Positions 1 to 6,354 of a stretch of 8,930 nucleotides of DNA are shown here, one piece after another (the stretch's first letter is position 1; every line of letters begins with the position of its first letter). A model generated the notes under the pieces. That model ran no database searches. It was given only the letters and a program-made list of their open reading frames with translations, and was not told the origin of the DNA. The stretch comes from Pseudomonadota bacterium (GTDB lineage Bacteria > Pseudomonadota > Gammaproteobacteria > Burkholderiales > Ferrovaceae): the NCBI GenBank assembly GCA_021804705.1, contig JAJZHC010000049.1, forward strand, positions 1 to 8,930. Direction: 5' to 3'. A program made the translations under genes and the position numbers.

Positions 1-412
1 CCTTTGCAAAACGGATGCGCGTATTGCCATCCACTTCCAGGGTATGTTGATCCACGAAACGCGCCTGGCCCACAATGCGCTGCGCCTGTGGGATGGCGGC
101 CACGCCATCCAGCACGAAGCCTACAAAACGATCCCGCTCCCGTTTGATGCGGTCCATCACGGCGCGACCGTCCACCCGGACCCGACCCTCCAGGCGGATG
201 CCGAATGTTTCCCAGCGCGCCACACCATGAACGGCCTCTGCGGCTGCAATCAAAAGCTTGCTGGGCATGCAGCCCACCCGGGCACAGGTCGTACCGTAAA
301 CGCCGCGCTCGATCAGCACGGCTTCCTCCCCTGCAGCCACAAGGGCTCGGTAGGCCGCGAGGCCCGCAGTACCCGCGCCGATGACCACATTGCTCGTTGA
401 GATCTCGTTCAT
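1..412 (-). CDS. FAD-dependent pyridine nucleotide-disulfide oxidoreductase (dihydrolipoyl dehydrogenase/glutathione reductase family), N-terminal part
   Basis: The reading frame opens at an ATG at 412-410 and stays open to the left edge, giving 137 N-terminal residues of a protein that usually has about 450-480. Visible features are a Rossmann FAD-binding motif GAGTAG at residues 12-17, an acidic residue ending the second strand (LIE, Glu35), and the redox-active disulfide motif TTCARVGCMPSK with Cys43 and Cys48 (CX4C). The family moves electrons from NAD(P)H through FAD and this disulfide to a small disulfide or lipoyl substrate in the cytosol. The motif is closer to dihydrolipoyl dehydrogenase (PSK ending) than to classical glutathione reductase. 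The gene sits 27 bases after the peroxiredoxin-glutaredoxin gene, with a weak GAGAG ribosome site 5 bases before the ATG. I infer it recycles the thiol used by that peroxidase, as in the glutathione amide reductase/peroxidase pair described in Chromatium. Substrate and NADH/NADPH choice cannot be read because the C-terminal domains are outside the window. Confidence 0.88.
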   Translation of the reverse strand, partial: MNEISTSNVVIGAGTAGLAAYRALVAAGEEAVLIERGVYGTTCARVGCMPSKLLIAAAEAVHGVARWETFGIRLEGRVRVDGRAVMDRIKRERDRFVGFVLDGVAAIPQAQRIVGQARFVDQHTLEVDGNTRIRFAK

Positions 413-439
413 GATGGCTCTCGCATTGGGTTTATGGGA

Positions 440-1189
440 CTAGGCGGCCTGGGCAGTCCGCGCCGCAACCCAGGCTTCCAGGTCGTCGGCGCCACCGATG
501 TGCTCGCCATTGACGAATACCTGGGGAACGGTGCCCTGCCCCGTAATGGCACCGACGACGCGCGTGCGCGTGGTGGGTGGCAAGGCAATCTCTGCGTAGG
601 CATAACCTTGTGCCGAGAGCAGCGCCTTGGCTCGAGCACAATGGGGACAGCCTTCGCGCGTCAGAATGGCCACCTGATCGGGTATTTTGGCGTTGGGGTT
701 GATGTAAGCCAGAAGGGTATCGGCATCAGAAACCTCGAAGGGGTCTCCTGGCTGGTTGGGTTCGATGAACTGCTTCACCACAATGCCATCCCTGACCAGC
801 ATGGAATAGCGCCAGGAACGTGGACCGAATCCCAGATCCTGCTTGTCCACCAGCATGTTCATCCCGGCTGTAAAGGTGCCGTTGCCATCAGGAATCATGG
901 TGATGTTGTGGGCTTCCTGATCCTTGGCCCACTCATTCATAACAAAAGTATCATTCACTGAAATGCACAGGATGCGATCGACACCGTTTGCAAAAAATGC
1001 CGGCGCCAGTTCGTTATAGCGGGGGAGATGGGTGGACGAACAGGTAGGGGTAAAGGCTCCGGGCAGTGAGAACACAGCAACGGTCTGCCCCTTGAACAGT
1101 TCACGAGTGGTCAGGTCCTTCCATGCGTTGTTTTCACGTATGTGAAAAGTGACATCGGGGACTGCTTTGCCTTCATGATTTTCAAACAT
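440..1189 (-). CDS. Hybrid peroxiredoxin (Prx5 type)-glutaredoxin, thiol-dependent peroxidase
   Basis: From the start chosen here this is a 249-residue two-domain cytosolic peroxidase. Residues about 1-165 are a Prx5/AhpC-TSA domain with the peroxidatic site PGAFTPTC (Cys50) and a conserved Arg in the GPRSWRYS stretch (about residues 122-129). Residues about 170-249 are a glutaredoxin domain with the CPHC active site (Cys181, Cys184), a TVP cis-proline loop and a GG motif for glutathione binding. Family members, known from Haemophilus, Neisseria and Chromatium, reduce H2O2 and alkyl hydroperoxides, and the fused glutaredoxin regenerates the peroxidatic cysteine with glutathione or a related thiol. 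Family proteins typically begin MFEN, as this start does. An in-frame ATG four codons upstream (1201-1199) would give 253 residues but lacks a ribosome site and itself contains the GGAG serving the second ATG. The gene diverges from oxyR and precedes a disulfide reductase, so OxyR control is likely. Confidence 0.93.
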   Translation of the reverse strand: MFENHEGKAVPDVTFHIRENNAWKDLTTRELFKGQTVAVFSLPGAFTPTCSSTHLPRYNELAPAFFANGVDRILCISVNDTFVMNEWAKDQEAHNITMIPDGNGTFTAGMNMLVDKQDLGFGPRSWRYSMLVRDGIVVKQFIEPNQPGDPFEVSDADTLLAYINPNAKIPDQVAILTREGCPHCARAKALLSAQGYAYAEIALPPTTRTRVVGAITGQGTVPQVFVNGEHIGGADDLEAWVAARTAQAA

Positions 1190-1201
1190 GGCTAACTCCA
1201 T
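1190..1201 (-). promoter_or_regulatory. Ribosome binding site that selects the peroxiredoxin start
   Basis: On the minus strand the sequence reads ATGGAGTTAGCCATG. The TGGAG (1200-1196) lies 6 bases before the second ATG (1189-1187), which is ideal Shine-Dalgarno spacing. No purine-rich site precedes the first ATG. The shorter protein beginning MFEN is therefore the more likely product, and this agrees with the usual N-terminus of the family. Confidence 0.65.
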
Positions 1202-1234
1202 TGGGTGGCGATGGAGACAGTCTACGCTGCCCCA

Positions 1235-1263
1235 TAAATAAGTCTAATTGATTGTTATTAATT
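1235..1263 (-). promoter_or_regulatory. Candidate promoter of the peroxiredoxin-reductase genes
   Basis: On the minus strand TATTTA at 1240-1235 can act as a -10, with a poor -35 (AATTAA, 1263-1258) 17 bases upstream. A weak -35 is expected of a promoter that needs an activator. The better half of the candidate OxyR operator (1283-1269) lies just upstream of this -35, where bound OxyR could touch RNA polymerase. Transcription would begin about 1228, giving a leader of roughly 39 bases to the chosen start. This is inferred from sequence resemblance only. Confidence 0.32.
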
Positions 1264-1283
1264 TCATGATATACAATAGCTAT
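1247..1283. promoter_or_regulatory. Candidate OxyR operator between oxyR and the peroxiredoxin gene
   Basis: The known enterobacterial OxyR site is two 15-base ATAG-N7-CTAT elements separated by 7 bases. Here 1269-1283 reads ATAT-N7-CTAT (7 of 8 consensus positions) inside a longer inverted repeat TGATA-N9-TATCA (1267-1285). Exactly 7 bases to its left, 1247-1261 reads ATTG-N7-TTAA (5 of 8), a much weaker half. The 37-base layout fits a tetrameric OxyR footprint with one strong and one weak half. The site lies in the only intergenic region of the module, next to oxyR itself. The region is AT-rich, so part of the match could be chance. Confidence 0.5.
1248..1277 (+). promoter_or_regulatory. 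Candidate oxyR promoter
   Basis: A sigma70-like pair is visible: TTGATT at 1248-1253 as -35 and TACAAT at 1272-1277 as -10, separated by 18 bases. This would start transcription near 1284 and leave a leader of about 23 bases. Both hexamers fall inside the candidate OxyR operator, an arrangement that fits autorepression as known for oxyR in enteric bacteria. The call rests on consensus matching only. Confidence 0.42.
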
Positions 1284-1306
1284 CATATGCGATTCTGGAG
1301 ATTTCA

Positions 1307-2233
1307 ATGAATATCAATGAATTGCGATACATCGTTGCAGTAGCACACGCCAGGAATTTTCGTCGTGCCGCCGAAAAATGCTTCGTCAGCCAGCCCGCAC
1401 TGTCCACTGCGGTTCTGAAATTGGAGGAGGAACTGGGCGTGCGCCTGTTCGAGCGTTCGCGTGCAGAAGTCAGTGTCACGGCGGTAGGTCTCTTGATCGT
1501 GGAAAAGGCGGCGCAAGTGCTGGAAGAAGTAGAACAGATCAAACTTCTGGCGCGTCAGGGCAAAAACCCGCTGGTGGGCCCGCTCAAACTGGGCACCATC
1601 CATACGGTAGGTCCTTACCTCCTGCCCGACCTGATTGCACAATTGCACCGCAGTGCGCCTGAAATGCCGCTGATTGTAGAAGAAAACACCACCGTCAACC
1701 TTGAGGGACAACTGCGTAACGGCGCAATCGACATCGCGCTCATTGCCCTGCCATTCTCCTCACCGGGCATCCTCACGACACCACTTTATGCCGAGCATTT
1801 CGAGGTGGTGGTCCCAAAAGGACACCGCTGGTCTGGACGCACCTCGATCAGCTCGGCAGAACTGGGCGAGGAGCAGGTGTTGATATTGCCTTCCGTGCAC
1901 TGCTTCAGCACACAGGTGGTGGAAACCTGCCCCGAACTGGGTGCCAGGCATGCTCTGGTCCAGCAGGGCAACAGCCTTGAGACGCTGCGCAACATGGTGG
2001 CTTCCGGCATGGGTATTACCGTGCTTCCGGCCAGCGCCAACAGCCCCAAGTATCGCAGCGCTCTGCTGGACGTCATCCCCTTCAAGGCACCACGTCCGGT
2101 CCGGACCATCGGCATGGCATGGCGCAAAAGCTTTGCCCGGCCCGAAGTACTGGAAGTCATTCGTGCCAGCGTGGCGCGCCTGAAACTGCGGGGTATCACG
2201 ACTACACCCGCTGCTGGCGCTAATGATGCTTAA
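1307..2233 (+). CDS. oxyR: OxyR, LysR-family hydrogen peroxide-sensing regulator
   Basis: This 308-residue protein has the LysR layout. An N-terminal winged helix-turn-helix covers residues about 1-60 (NFRRAAEKCFVSQPALS), followed by a linker helix and a two-lobed regulatory domain from about residue 90. The OxyR-defining feature is the cysteine pair Cys199 and Cys208 in VHCFSTQVVETC, with 8 residues between them. This matches the spacing and the numbering of the pair that forms the peroxide-sensing disulfide in E. coli OxyR. Nearby HTVGPYLLPDLI (from residue 99) also matches the family. Oxidised OxyR activates peroxide-defence genes, and the adjacent divergent peroxiredoxin-glutaredoxin gene is the obvious target. 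The start is supported by CTGGAG ending 6 bases before the ATG. The last 14 bases overlap the 3' end of the oppositely oriented transporter gene. The residues between the cysteines differ from E. coli, but the cysteines themselves are intact. Confidence 0.95.
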   Translation: MNINELRYIVAVAHARNFRRAAEKCFVSQPALSTAVLKLEEELGVRLFERSRAEVSVTAVGLLIVEKAAQVLEEVEQIKLLARQGKNPLVGPLKLGTIHTVGPYLLPDLIAQLHRSAPEMPLIVEENTTVNLEGQLRNGAIDIALIALPFSSPGILTTPLYAEHFEVVVPKGHRWSGRTSISSAELGEEQVLILPSVHCFSTQVVETCPELGARHALVQQGNSLETLRNMVASGMGITVLPASANSPKYRSALLDVIPFKAPRPVRTIGMAWRKSFARPEVLEVIRASVARLKLRGITTTPAAGANDA

Positions 2234-3809
2234 CCGAAGGCTTCATCAGATACACCAGGGGAATGAAGGCCAAAAACAGGTAAGACAGGTGCCTGAAGTT
2301 GTCCAGGAAGGAGAGCATGGAGGCCTGTTGCTGTACAAAGGCATAGAGCGTGGCCTGCGCCTTGAGCAGCGCGTCGCCCACAGGCGTGCCCTGGGAAGAA
2401 ATGGCTTGGGTCAGATCCTGAAGCATTTGTTGTGTTTTCAGGGAGAACGCATCCACGTTGGTCACCAGCATGGTCTGGTGCCGCTGGGCTCCCTGGGTCA
2501 ACCAGGTTTGCACCAGGGAAATGCCAAAGCTGCCACCCAAATTGCGTGACAGGTTGATGATGGCAGAGGCATTGCTACTCTTGACCATGGGCATATCGGC
2601 AAATGCAGCCGTATTGATGGGGATGAAAAGAAAGCCCAGCCCCACACCCTGAAGAATACGCAGTGACGCAAGCGACCAGTAATCCGCCTGCAAATCGAGT
2701 TGCGACATCCCATACAGCGCCAGCGCATTGCACAGAATGCCAAAGGTAATCATGTGACGTACATCCACCCGGCTGACCATCATTCCGATCAGTGGCATGA
2801 AGCAGAGCACCGCAACCCCCCCTGGCGAGAGCACCATGCCGGCTTCGGTGGCAGAGTAGCCCATCAGGGTCTGTACAAACAGCGGCAGCAATACCGTGCT
2901 GCCAAAGAGGATGAAACCCAGCATGAAAATGAGGATGTTGCTGACCAGGAAATTGCGCTGACCCAGCAGGCGTATATCCACCATCGGGTCACGTTGACGC
3001 AGCTCCCAGAAGGGCAGCACCAGCAGCGCAACCCCCGCAATCAGCGCCATCACAAGGATGAAATGCGAGTCAAACCAGTCTTCCTGCTGCCCCTTGTCTA
3101 GCACAATCTGCAAACAGCCAAAACCGAGGGAGAGCAGGGCAAAACCGATGTAGTCGATCCTGAAGCCGCGCGCCAGGAGGTCGCTGCGTTGCCGTGCGAA
3201 ATGGGGGGGATCATAAACGAGGCGTGTGGTGAGGTACAGCGAGAGTACGCCCACGGGGACATTGATCAGAAAGATCCAGCGCCACGTGAACGTATCGGTG
3301 ATCCAGCCGCCAATGGTGGGACCGATGGCGGGAGCCAGCACAGTGGTGATGCCATATACGGCAAACGCCATGCCCCGTTTGGCAGGTGGAAAGGTATCTG
3401 CCAGAATGGCTTGGGAGCAGGGCTGCAGCCCTCCTCCCCCAATGCCCTGCAGGGTGCGAAACAGAATCAGCATGGGCAGGTTGGGTGCAATGCCGCACAG
3501 CAAGGAACTGGCCGTGAAGAGGGCCACACAGAGCATGTAAAAGCGCCGACGCCCCATCAGGCTGGATAGCCAGCCGCTGATGGGCAACACGATGGCATTG
3601 GCCACGAGATAGGAGGTTAGCACCCAGGTGGATTCATCCTGTCCGGCCGACAGATCACCCGCGATGTGACGCAACGACACGTTTGCAATGGAGATATCCA
3701 GCACTTCCATGAAGGTGGTCAGGGCCACCGTAATGGCGATGAACCAGGGATTAAGCAATGTGCCGTTCTGGTCTCGAGGTGCGAAGGCGCTGCTCGACGT
3801 GGCATTCAT
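2220..3809 (-). CDS. emrB: EmrB/QacA-type MFS (DHA2 family) multidrug efflux transporter
   Basis: This is a 529-residue, highly hydrophobic inner-membrane protein with about the length and pattern of 14-helix DHA2 proton antiporters (E. coli EmrB has 512). The first helix region carries LDISIANVSLRHIAG (residues 37-51) and then TWVLTSYLVANAIVLPISGW, which match EmrB closely. A motif A-like loop follows, GWLSSLMGRRRFY (about 79-91), with Ser where many MFS proteins have Asp. LAPAIGPTIGGWI (158-170) is motif C, the antiporter signature. It should take substrates from the cytoplasm or inner leaflet and pass them to the membrane fusion protein encoded 8 bases upstream. Its ATG lacks a clear ribosome site (pyrimidine-rich TTTCCCC precedes it), so translation is probably coupled to the preceding gene. 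The substrate cannot be read from sequence. The symbol reflects family resemblance, not proven orthology. The stop lies inside the 3' end of oxyR. Confidence 0.92.
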   Translation of the reverse strand: MNATSSSAFAPRDQNGTLLNPWFIAITVALTTFMEVLDISIANVSLRHIAGDLSAGQDESTWVLTSYLVANAIVLPISGWLSSLMGRRRFYMLCVALFTASSLLCGIAPNLPMLILFRTLQGIGGGGLQPCSQAILADTFPPAKRGMAFAVYGITTVLAPAIGPTIGGWITDTFTWRWIFLINVPVGVLSLYLTTRLVYDPPHFARQRSDLLARGFRIDYIGFALLSLGFGCLQIVLDKGQQEDWFDSHFILVMALIAGVALLVLPFWELRQRDPMVDIRLLGQRNFLVSNILIFMLGFILFGSTVLLPLFVQTLMGYSATEAGMVLSPGGVAVLCFMPLIGMMVSRVDVRHMITFGILCNALALYGMSQLDLQADYWSLASLRILQGVGLGFLFIPINTAAFADMPMVKSSNASAIINLSRNLGGSFGISLVQTWLTQGAQRHQTMLVTNVDAFSLKTQQMLQDLTQAISSQGTPVGDALLKAQATLYAFVQQQASMLSFLDNFRHLSYLFLAFIPLVYLMKPSVKHH

Positions 3810-3817
3810 GGGGAAAG

Positions 3818-4996
3818 CTACTGAACCTTGTCCGTCAGGTGAACCTTGGGTTCCACCGACATGCCGGGAGCAAGTTTCAAAAGTTCTTCCGGTTTTTCGT
3901 CAAAAACAATCTTGACCGGCACGCGCTGTACCACCTTGACATAGTTGCCGCTGGCATTTTCCGGTGGTAACAGGCTGAAGCGGGCTCCAGTACCGGCTTG
4001 CAAGCTATCCACATGGGCCTTGAACACCCTGCCCGGATAGGCATCCACCGTGACGTCCACTGCCTGGCCCGGACGCATGCGACGCAACTGGGTCTCCTTG
4101 AAATTGGCCACGACCCAGGGACTGCCATACACCAACGCCACGATGGCAGGTCCGGGTTGAATCAGCTGACCCAAATAAAAGGATTTGCGCGTCACCCTGC
4201 CTTCCACCGGCGCCACCAGGCGCGTGTAGGACAAGTCCAGCATGGCCTGATCCAGCGCCGCACGGGCTTCCTCAACGGAGGCGTGCCCACTGGCGGCCTG
4301 CTCACGCTTCAAATCCACCTGGCGCGGCCCGGAATGCGTCTCGGCAAGTTTGGCCCGGGCCTGAAGCACCTGTGCTTCAGCAGCAGCGGCACCACGCCTG
4401 GCTGCTTCCCATTGGGCCTGTGCAGCGCGTTCTGCTGTGCTGGCCTGCTCCAGCCGTTGCTTCGAGATCTCGTCCTTCTTGTACAGCGCTTCATAGCGTT
4501 GCAAGTCTGCATGCGTCAGTTGTGCCTGGGCCTCCGCAGCGCTGGCTTGTGCGCTGGCTTGCGCGCTGCTGGCCTGCGCCGCCTGCAGCGCGCTTGCGGC
4601 CTGCACAATCTGGGCCTTGCTGGTGGTTGTCACCACCGAAAGGTCTTGCTGCGCCGCCCCGTGCCGGGCCTGGGCCTCCGCCAGCAAGGCCTGTGCCTGC
4701 TTGACGCGCAGTTCATAATCGCGCGCATCGATTTCAGCCAGCACTTCGCCCGCCTTGACCCACTGGTTATCGTTTACCAGCACACGCGTCACATAGCCAC
4801 CCACATGGGGACTGATCTGCACCACATTGGATTCAATGAAGGCATCATCGGTTGTTTCCTGATTGCGCGTGACAAACCAGAGTAACAAGAAACCCGCCAG
4901 AACCAGACCGAGCACGGCCAGCGCAGCCTTGCGCATCCATGGACGACTGGGGGTCGGAGTCGTGGGCGTGGGTTCGGGTGCGGGAATGTCACTCAT
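3818..4996 (-). CDS. emrA: EmrA/HlyD-family membrane fusion protein (periplasmic adaptor)
   Basis: The protein has 392 residues. A short Pro/Thr-rich cytoplasmic tail (1-20) is followed by one membrane helix (about 23-43), then TTDDAFIESNVVQISPHVGGYV (split here at conserved DDAFIES, about 50-70). The lipoyl half-motif follows, NQWVKAGEVLAEIDARDY (77-94). Residues about 95-250 are a long Ala/Gln/Glu-rich coiled-coil hairpin. The second lipoyl half, APVEGRVTRKSFYLGQLIQPG (262-282 region), is followed by a beta-barrel domain and LAPGMSVEPKVHL near the C-terminus. This is the EmrA architecture: it bridges the inner-membrane transporter to the outer-membrane channel across the periplasm. The gene lies between the channel gene (17 bases upstream) and the transporter gene (8 bases downstream), completing the pump. 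CTGGAG ends 7 bases before the ATG and supports the start. No regulator of the MarR type, often next to emrAB, is present. Confidence 0.93.
   Translation of the reverse strand: MSDIPAPEPTPTTPTPSRPWMRKAALAVLGLVLAGFLLLWFVTRNQETTDDAFIESNVVQISPHVGGYVTRVLVNDNQWVKAGEVLAEIDARDYELRVKQAQALLAEAQARHGAAQQDLSVVTTTSKAQIVQAASALQAAQASSAQASAQASAAEAQAQLTHADLQRYEALYKKDEISKQRLEQASTAERAAQAQWEAARRGAAAAEAQVLQARAKLAETHSGPRQVDLKREQAASGHASVEEARAALDQAMLDLSYTRLVAPVEGRVTRKSFYLGQLIQPGPAIVALVYGSPWVVANFKETQLRRMRPGQAVDVTVDAYPGRVFKAHVDSLQAGTGARFSLLPPENASGNYVKVVQRVPVKIVFDEKPEELLKLAPGMSVEPKVHLTDKVQ
4539..4577. repeat. Short tandem repeat inside the EmrA-type gene
   Basis: Two near-identical 12-base units beginning GCGCTGGCTTG (4539-4550 and 4551-4562) are followed by a third, diverged 15-base unit (4563-4577). 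Translated on the minus strand they give an AQAS-like alanine-rich repeat within the coiled-coil hairpin, around residues 137-152. Units of 12 and 15 bases keep the frame, so slippage here would lengthen or shorten the hairpin without breaking the gene. It is probably ordinary low-complexity coiled-coil coding sequence. Confidence 0.5.
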
Positions 4997-5013
4997 GCCA
5001 TTGCTCCAGAATC

Positions 5014-6354
5014 TCAGGGTTGTCCATAATCCAGGCGTCCGACAGCCAGTTCGTAGTTGATCAACGCCATGTCATGAGCAGCCAGGGCGTCGATTCGGGC
5101 GCTTCGGGCGCTTGCCAGGGTTGCCTGGGCATCCACCACTTCCAGATTATCCGCCACGCCGTTCTGGAAACGATCACGGGCCTGCTCCAGAAGGCGCTCT
5201 GCCAGTGTCAGGCTGATTTCAGCAGTGGCCATCTGGTCAGCACTGGTTTCGATGGCGATCACTGCAAGGCGGACATCCTCCTCCACCTGCTGCAGGGTAT
5301 CGCGTAATTGCAATTCCGCCTGACGCATTCTGCTTGCCGCAGCATCCTCTCGCGCGGTGATGGCCCCGCCTTCCATCAGGGGCATGGTGAGCTGAACACC
5401 AAAACTATAGGTACGATAGTCATTGTGCGCCGGTGTCACGCCACTGGGCCCGATATCCCCGCCGACACTCAATGCGGGGTAGCTTGCCGCATTGGCGGCC
5501 TTACGCTCGGTGTCTCGTTGCGTCACGACCTGCTCCAGCGCCTGGAGTTCGGGGCGGCTGTGCAGCGCGGTGTCGATGGACTTGGGCAATGCCGGCACAG
5601 GGATGTCAGTTTCCTGCAGCACATCCGTCAACTCCAGAGCAACCGACATGCTGATGCCCAGGGCCCGGTGCAGGCGCGTATCCGCCTCGCTGGCACTGCT
5701 GCGGGCCTGGCGCAACAGCAGGGTATTGCGCGCCAGGACCGTCTGCGCCCTGACCACGTCCACGCCGGTGGCCAACCCCGCGGCCTGCTGGTCACGGGCT
5801 AATTGCAGGAGGCTCTGCGACAGGGCATGGTTGGCCAGCGCAGCTGTCACAGCCTGTTGCGCCCGCTGGGATTCAACATAGGACAACGCAGCGGCGCCTG
5901 CCATCTGCTGCGCCGTGGCGTCAGCGCGCAGGCGGGCAGCATCCACGGCATGTCGCGATGCATCGAGCTCTCGCATTCTGGCAAGATCGAAAACACGCTG
6001 GGTAAACCGTACGCGTGCATCGAATGTGTCGAAGGGCCCAACCAATGTGGGAAAACCGGGCAGGTTAAGGCCCATGGCCATGAGGTTTTCTGTCTGCCGG
6101 GTTTGGTAAGCCTTGAAATCCACAGCCGGACGGAAATTTGCCAGCGCCTCATCCGAGCGCGCCATGCTCTCCACGGTTTGTTCCCGTGCGCTCAATACGG
6201 AGACCTGATGTTCGACAGCCAGTGACTTGGCCTGTTTGAGTGAAAGGCGCAGGATCTCAGTGGGTGCGGCACCCTGGGGCGGCAACGCAGCGGCAAGGCT
6301 GCTGGCAAGGCCCGCCACCAGGGCCACACCGAATACGCGCACGCGCCATTTCAT
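5014..6354 (-). CDS. TolC-family outer-membrane efflux protein
   Basis: The protein has 446 residues. A Sec signal peptide is seen at about residues 1-23 (positively charged MKWRVR, a hydrophobic core, then an Ala-rich end before LPPQG). No cysteine follows the cleavage region, so it is not an NodT/OprM-type lipoprotein. The rest is two outer-membrane efflux protein (OEP) repeats, roughly residues 35-225 and 255-440, rich in Ala, Gln and heptad-like helices. Typical signatures are LSLKQAKSLAVEHQ near the start and RFQNGVADNLEVVDAQATLASAR near the end. Such proteins trimerise into a channel spanning the outer membrane and periplasm. Followed directly by EmrA- and EmrB-type genes, it should be their dedicated exit duct. 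The ATG overlaps the panB stop (ATGA, 4 bases) and has no ribosome site of its own, which suggests translational coupling to panB. The exact partner assignment is inferred from gene order. Confidence 0.92.
   Translation of the reverse strand: MKWRVRVFGVALVAGLASSLAAALPPQGAAPTEILRLSLKQAKSLAVEHQVSVLSAREQTVESMARSDEALANFRPAVDFKAYQTRQTENLMAMGLNLPGFPTLVGPFDTFDARVRFTQRVFDLARMRELDASRHAVDAARLRADATAQQMAGAAALSYVESQRAQQAVTAALANHALSQSLLQLARDQQAAGLATGVDVVRAQTVLARNTLLLRQARSSASEADTRLHRALGISMSVALELTDVLQETDIPVPALPKSIDTALHSRPELQALEQVVTQRDTERKAANAASYPALSVGGDIGPSGVTPAHNDYRTYSFGVQLTMPLMEGGAITAREDAAASRMRQAELQLRDTLQQVEEDVRLAVIAIETSADQMATAEISLTLAERLLEQARDRFQNGVADNLEVVDAQATLASARSARIDALAAHDMALINYELAVGRLDYGQP

Noticed and set aside
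44..400. 118-residue plus-strand open frame at the left edge
   Set aside because: It is antisense to the disulfide reductase, whose minus-strand frame contains the FAD-binding and CX4C motifs.
434..961. 175-residue plus-strand open frame
   Set aside because: It is fully antisense to the peroxiredoxin-glutaredoxin gene, whose frame carries clear catalytic motifs in both domains. The antisense protein shows no recognisable motif.
1278..1285. ATAGCTAT-like self-complementary core (around 1276-1283) as a separate regulator site
   Set aside because: It is contained within the longer TGATA-N9-TATCA repeat and the proposed OxyR half-site, so it is not an independent signal.
2239..2271. Imperfect inverted repeat GGCTTCAT ... 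ATGAAGGCC just after the oxyR stop, a possible terminator
   Set aside because: The arms pair only with a bulge, the loop is about 16 bases, and neither strand has a T-run in the right place. It also lies within the transporter coding sequence.
3998..4885. 295-residue plus-strand open frame
   Set aside because: It is antisense to the EmrA-type gene. Its composition (Leu-, His-, Gly- and Gln-rich) is what reverse reading of an Ala/Gln-rich coiled coil gives, and no family resemblance is seen.
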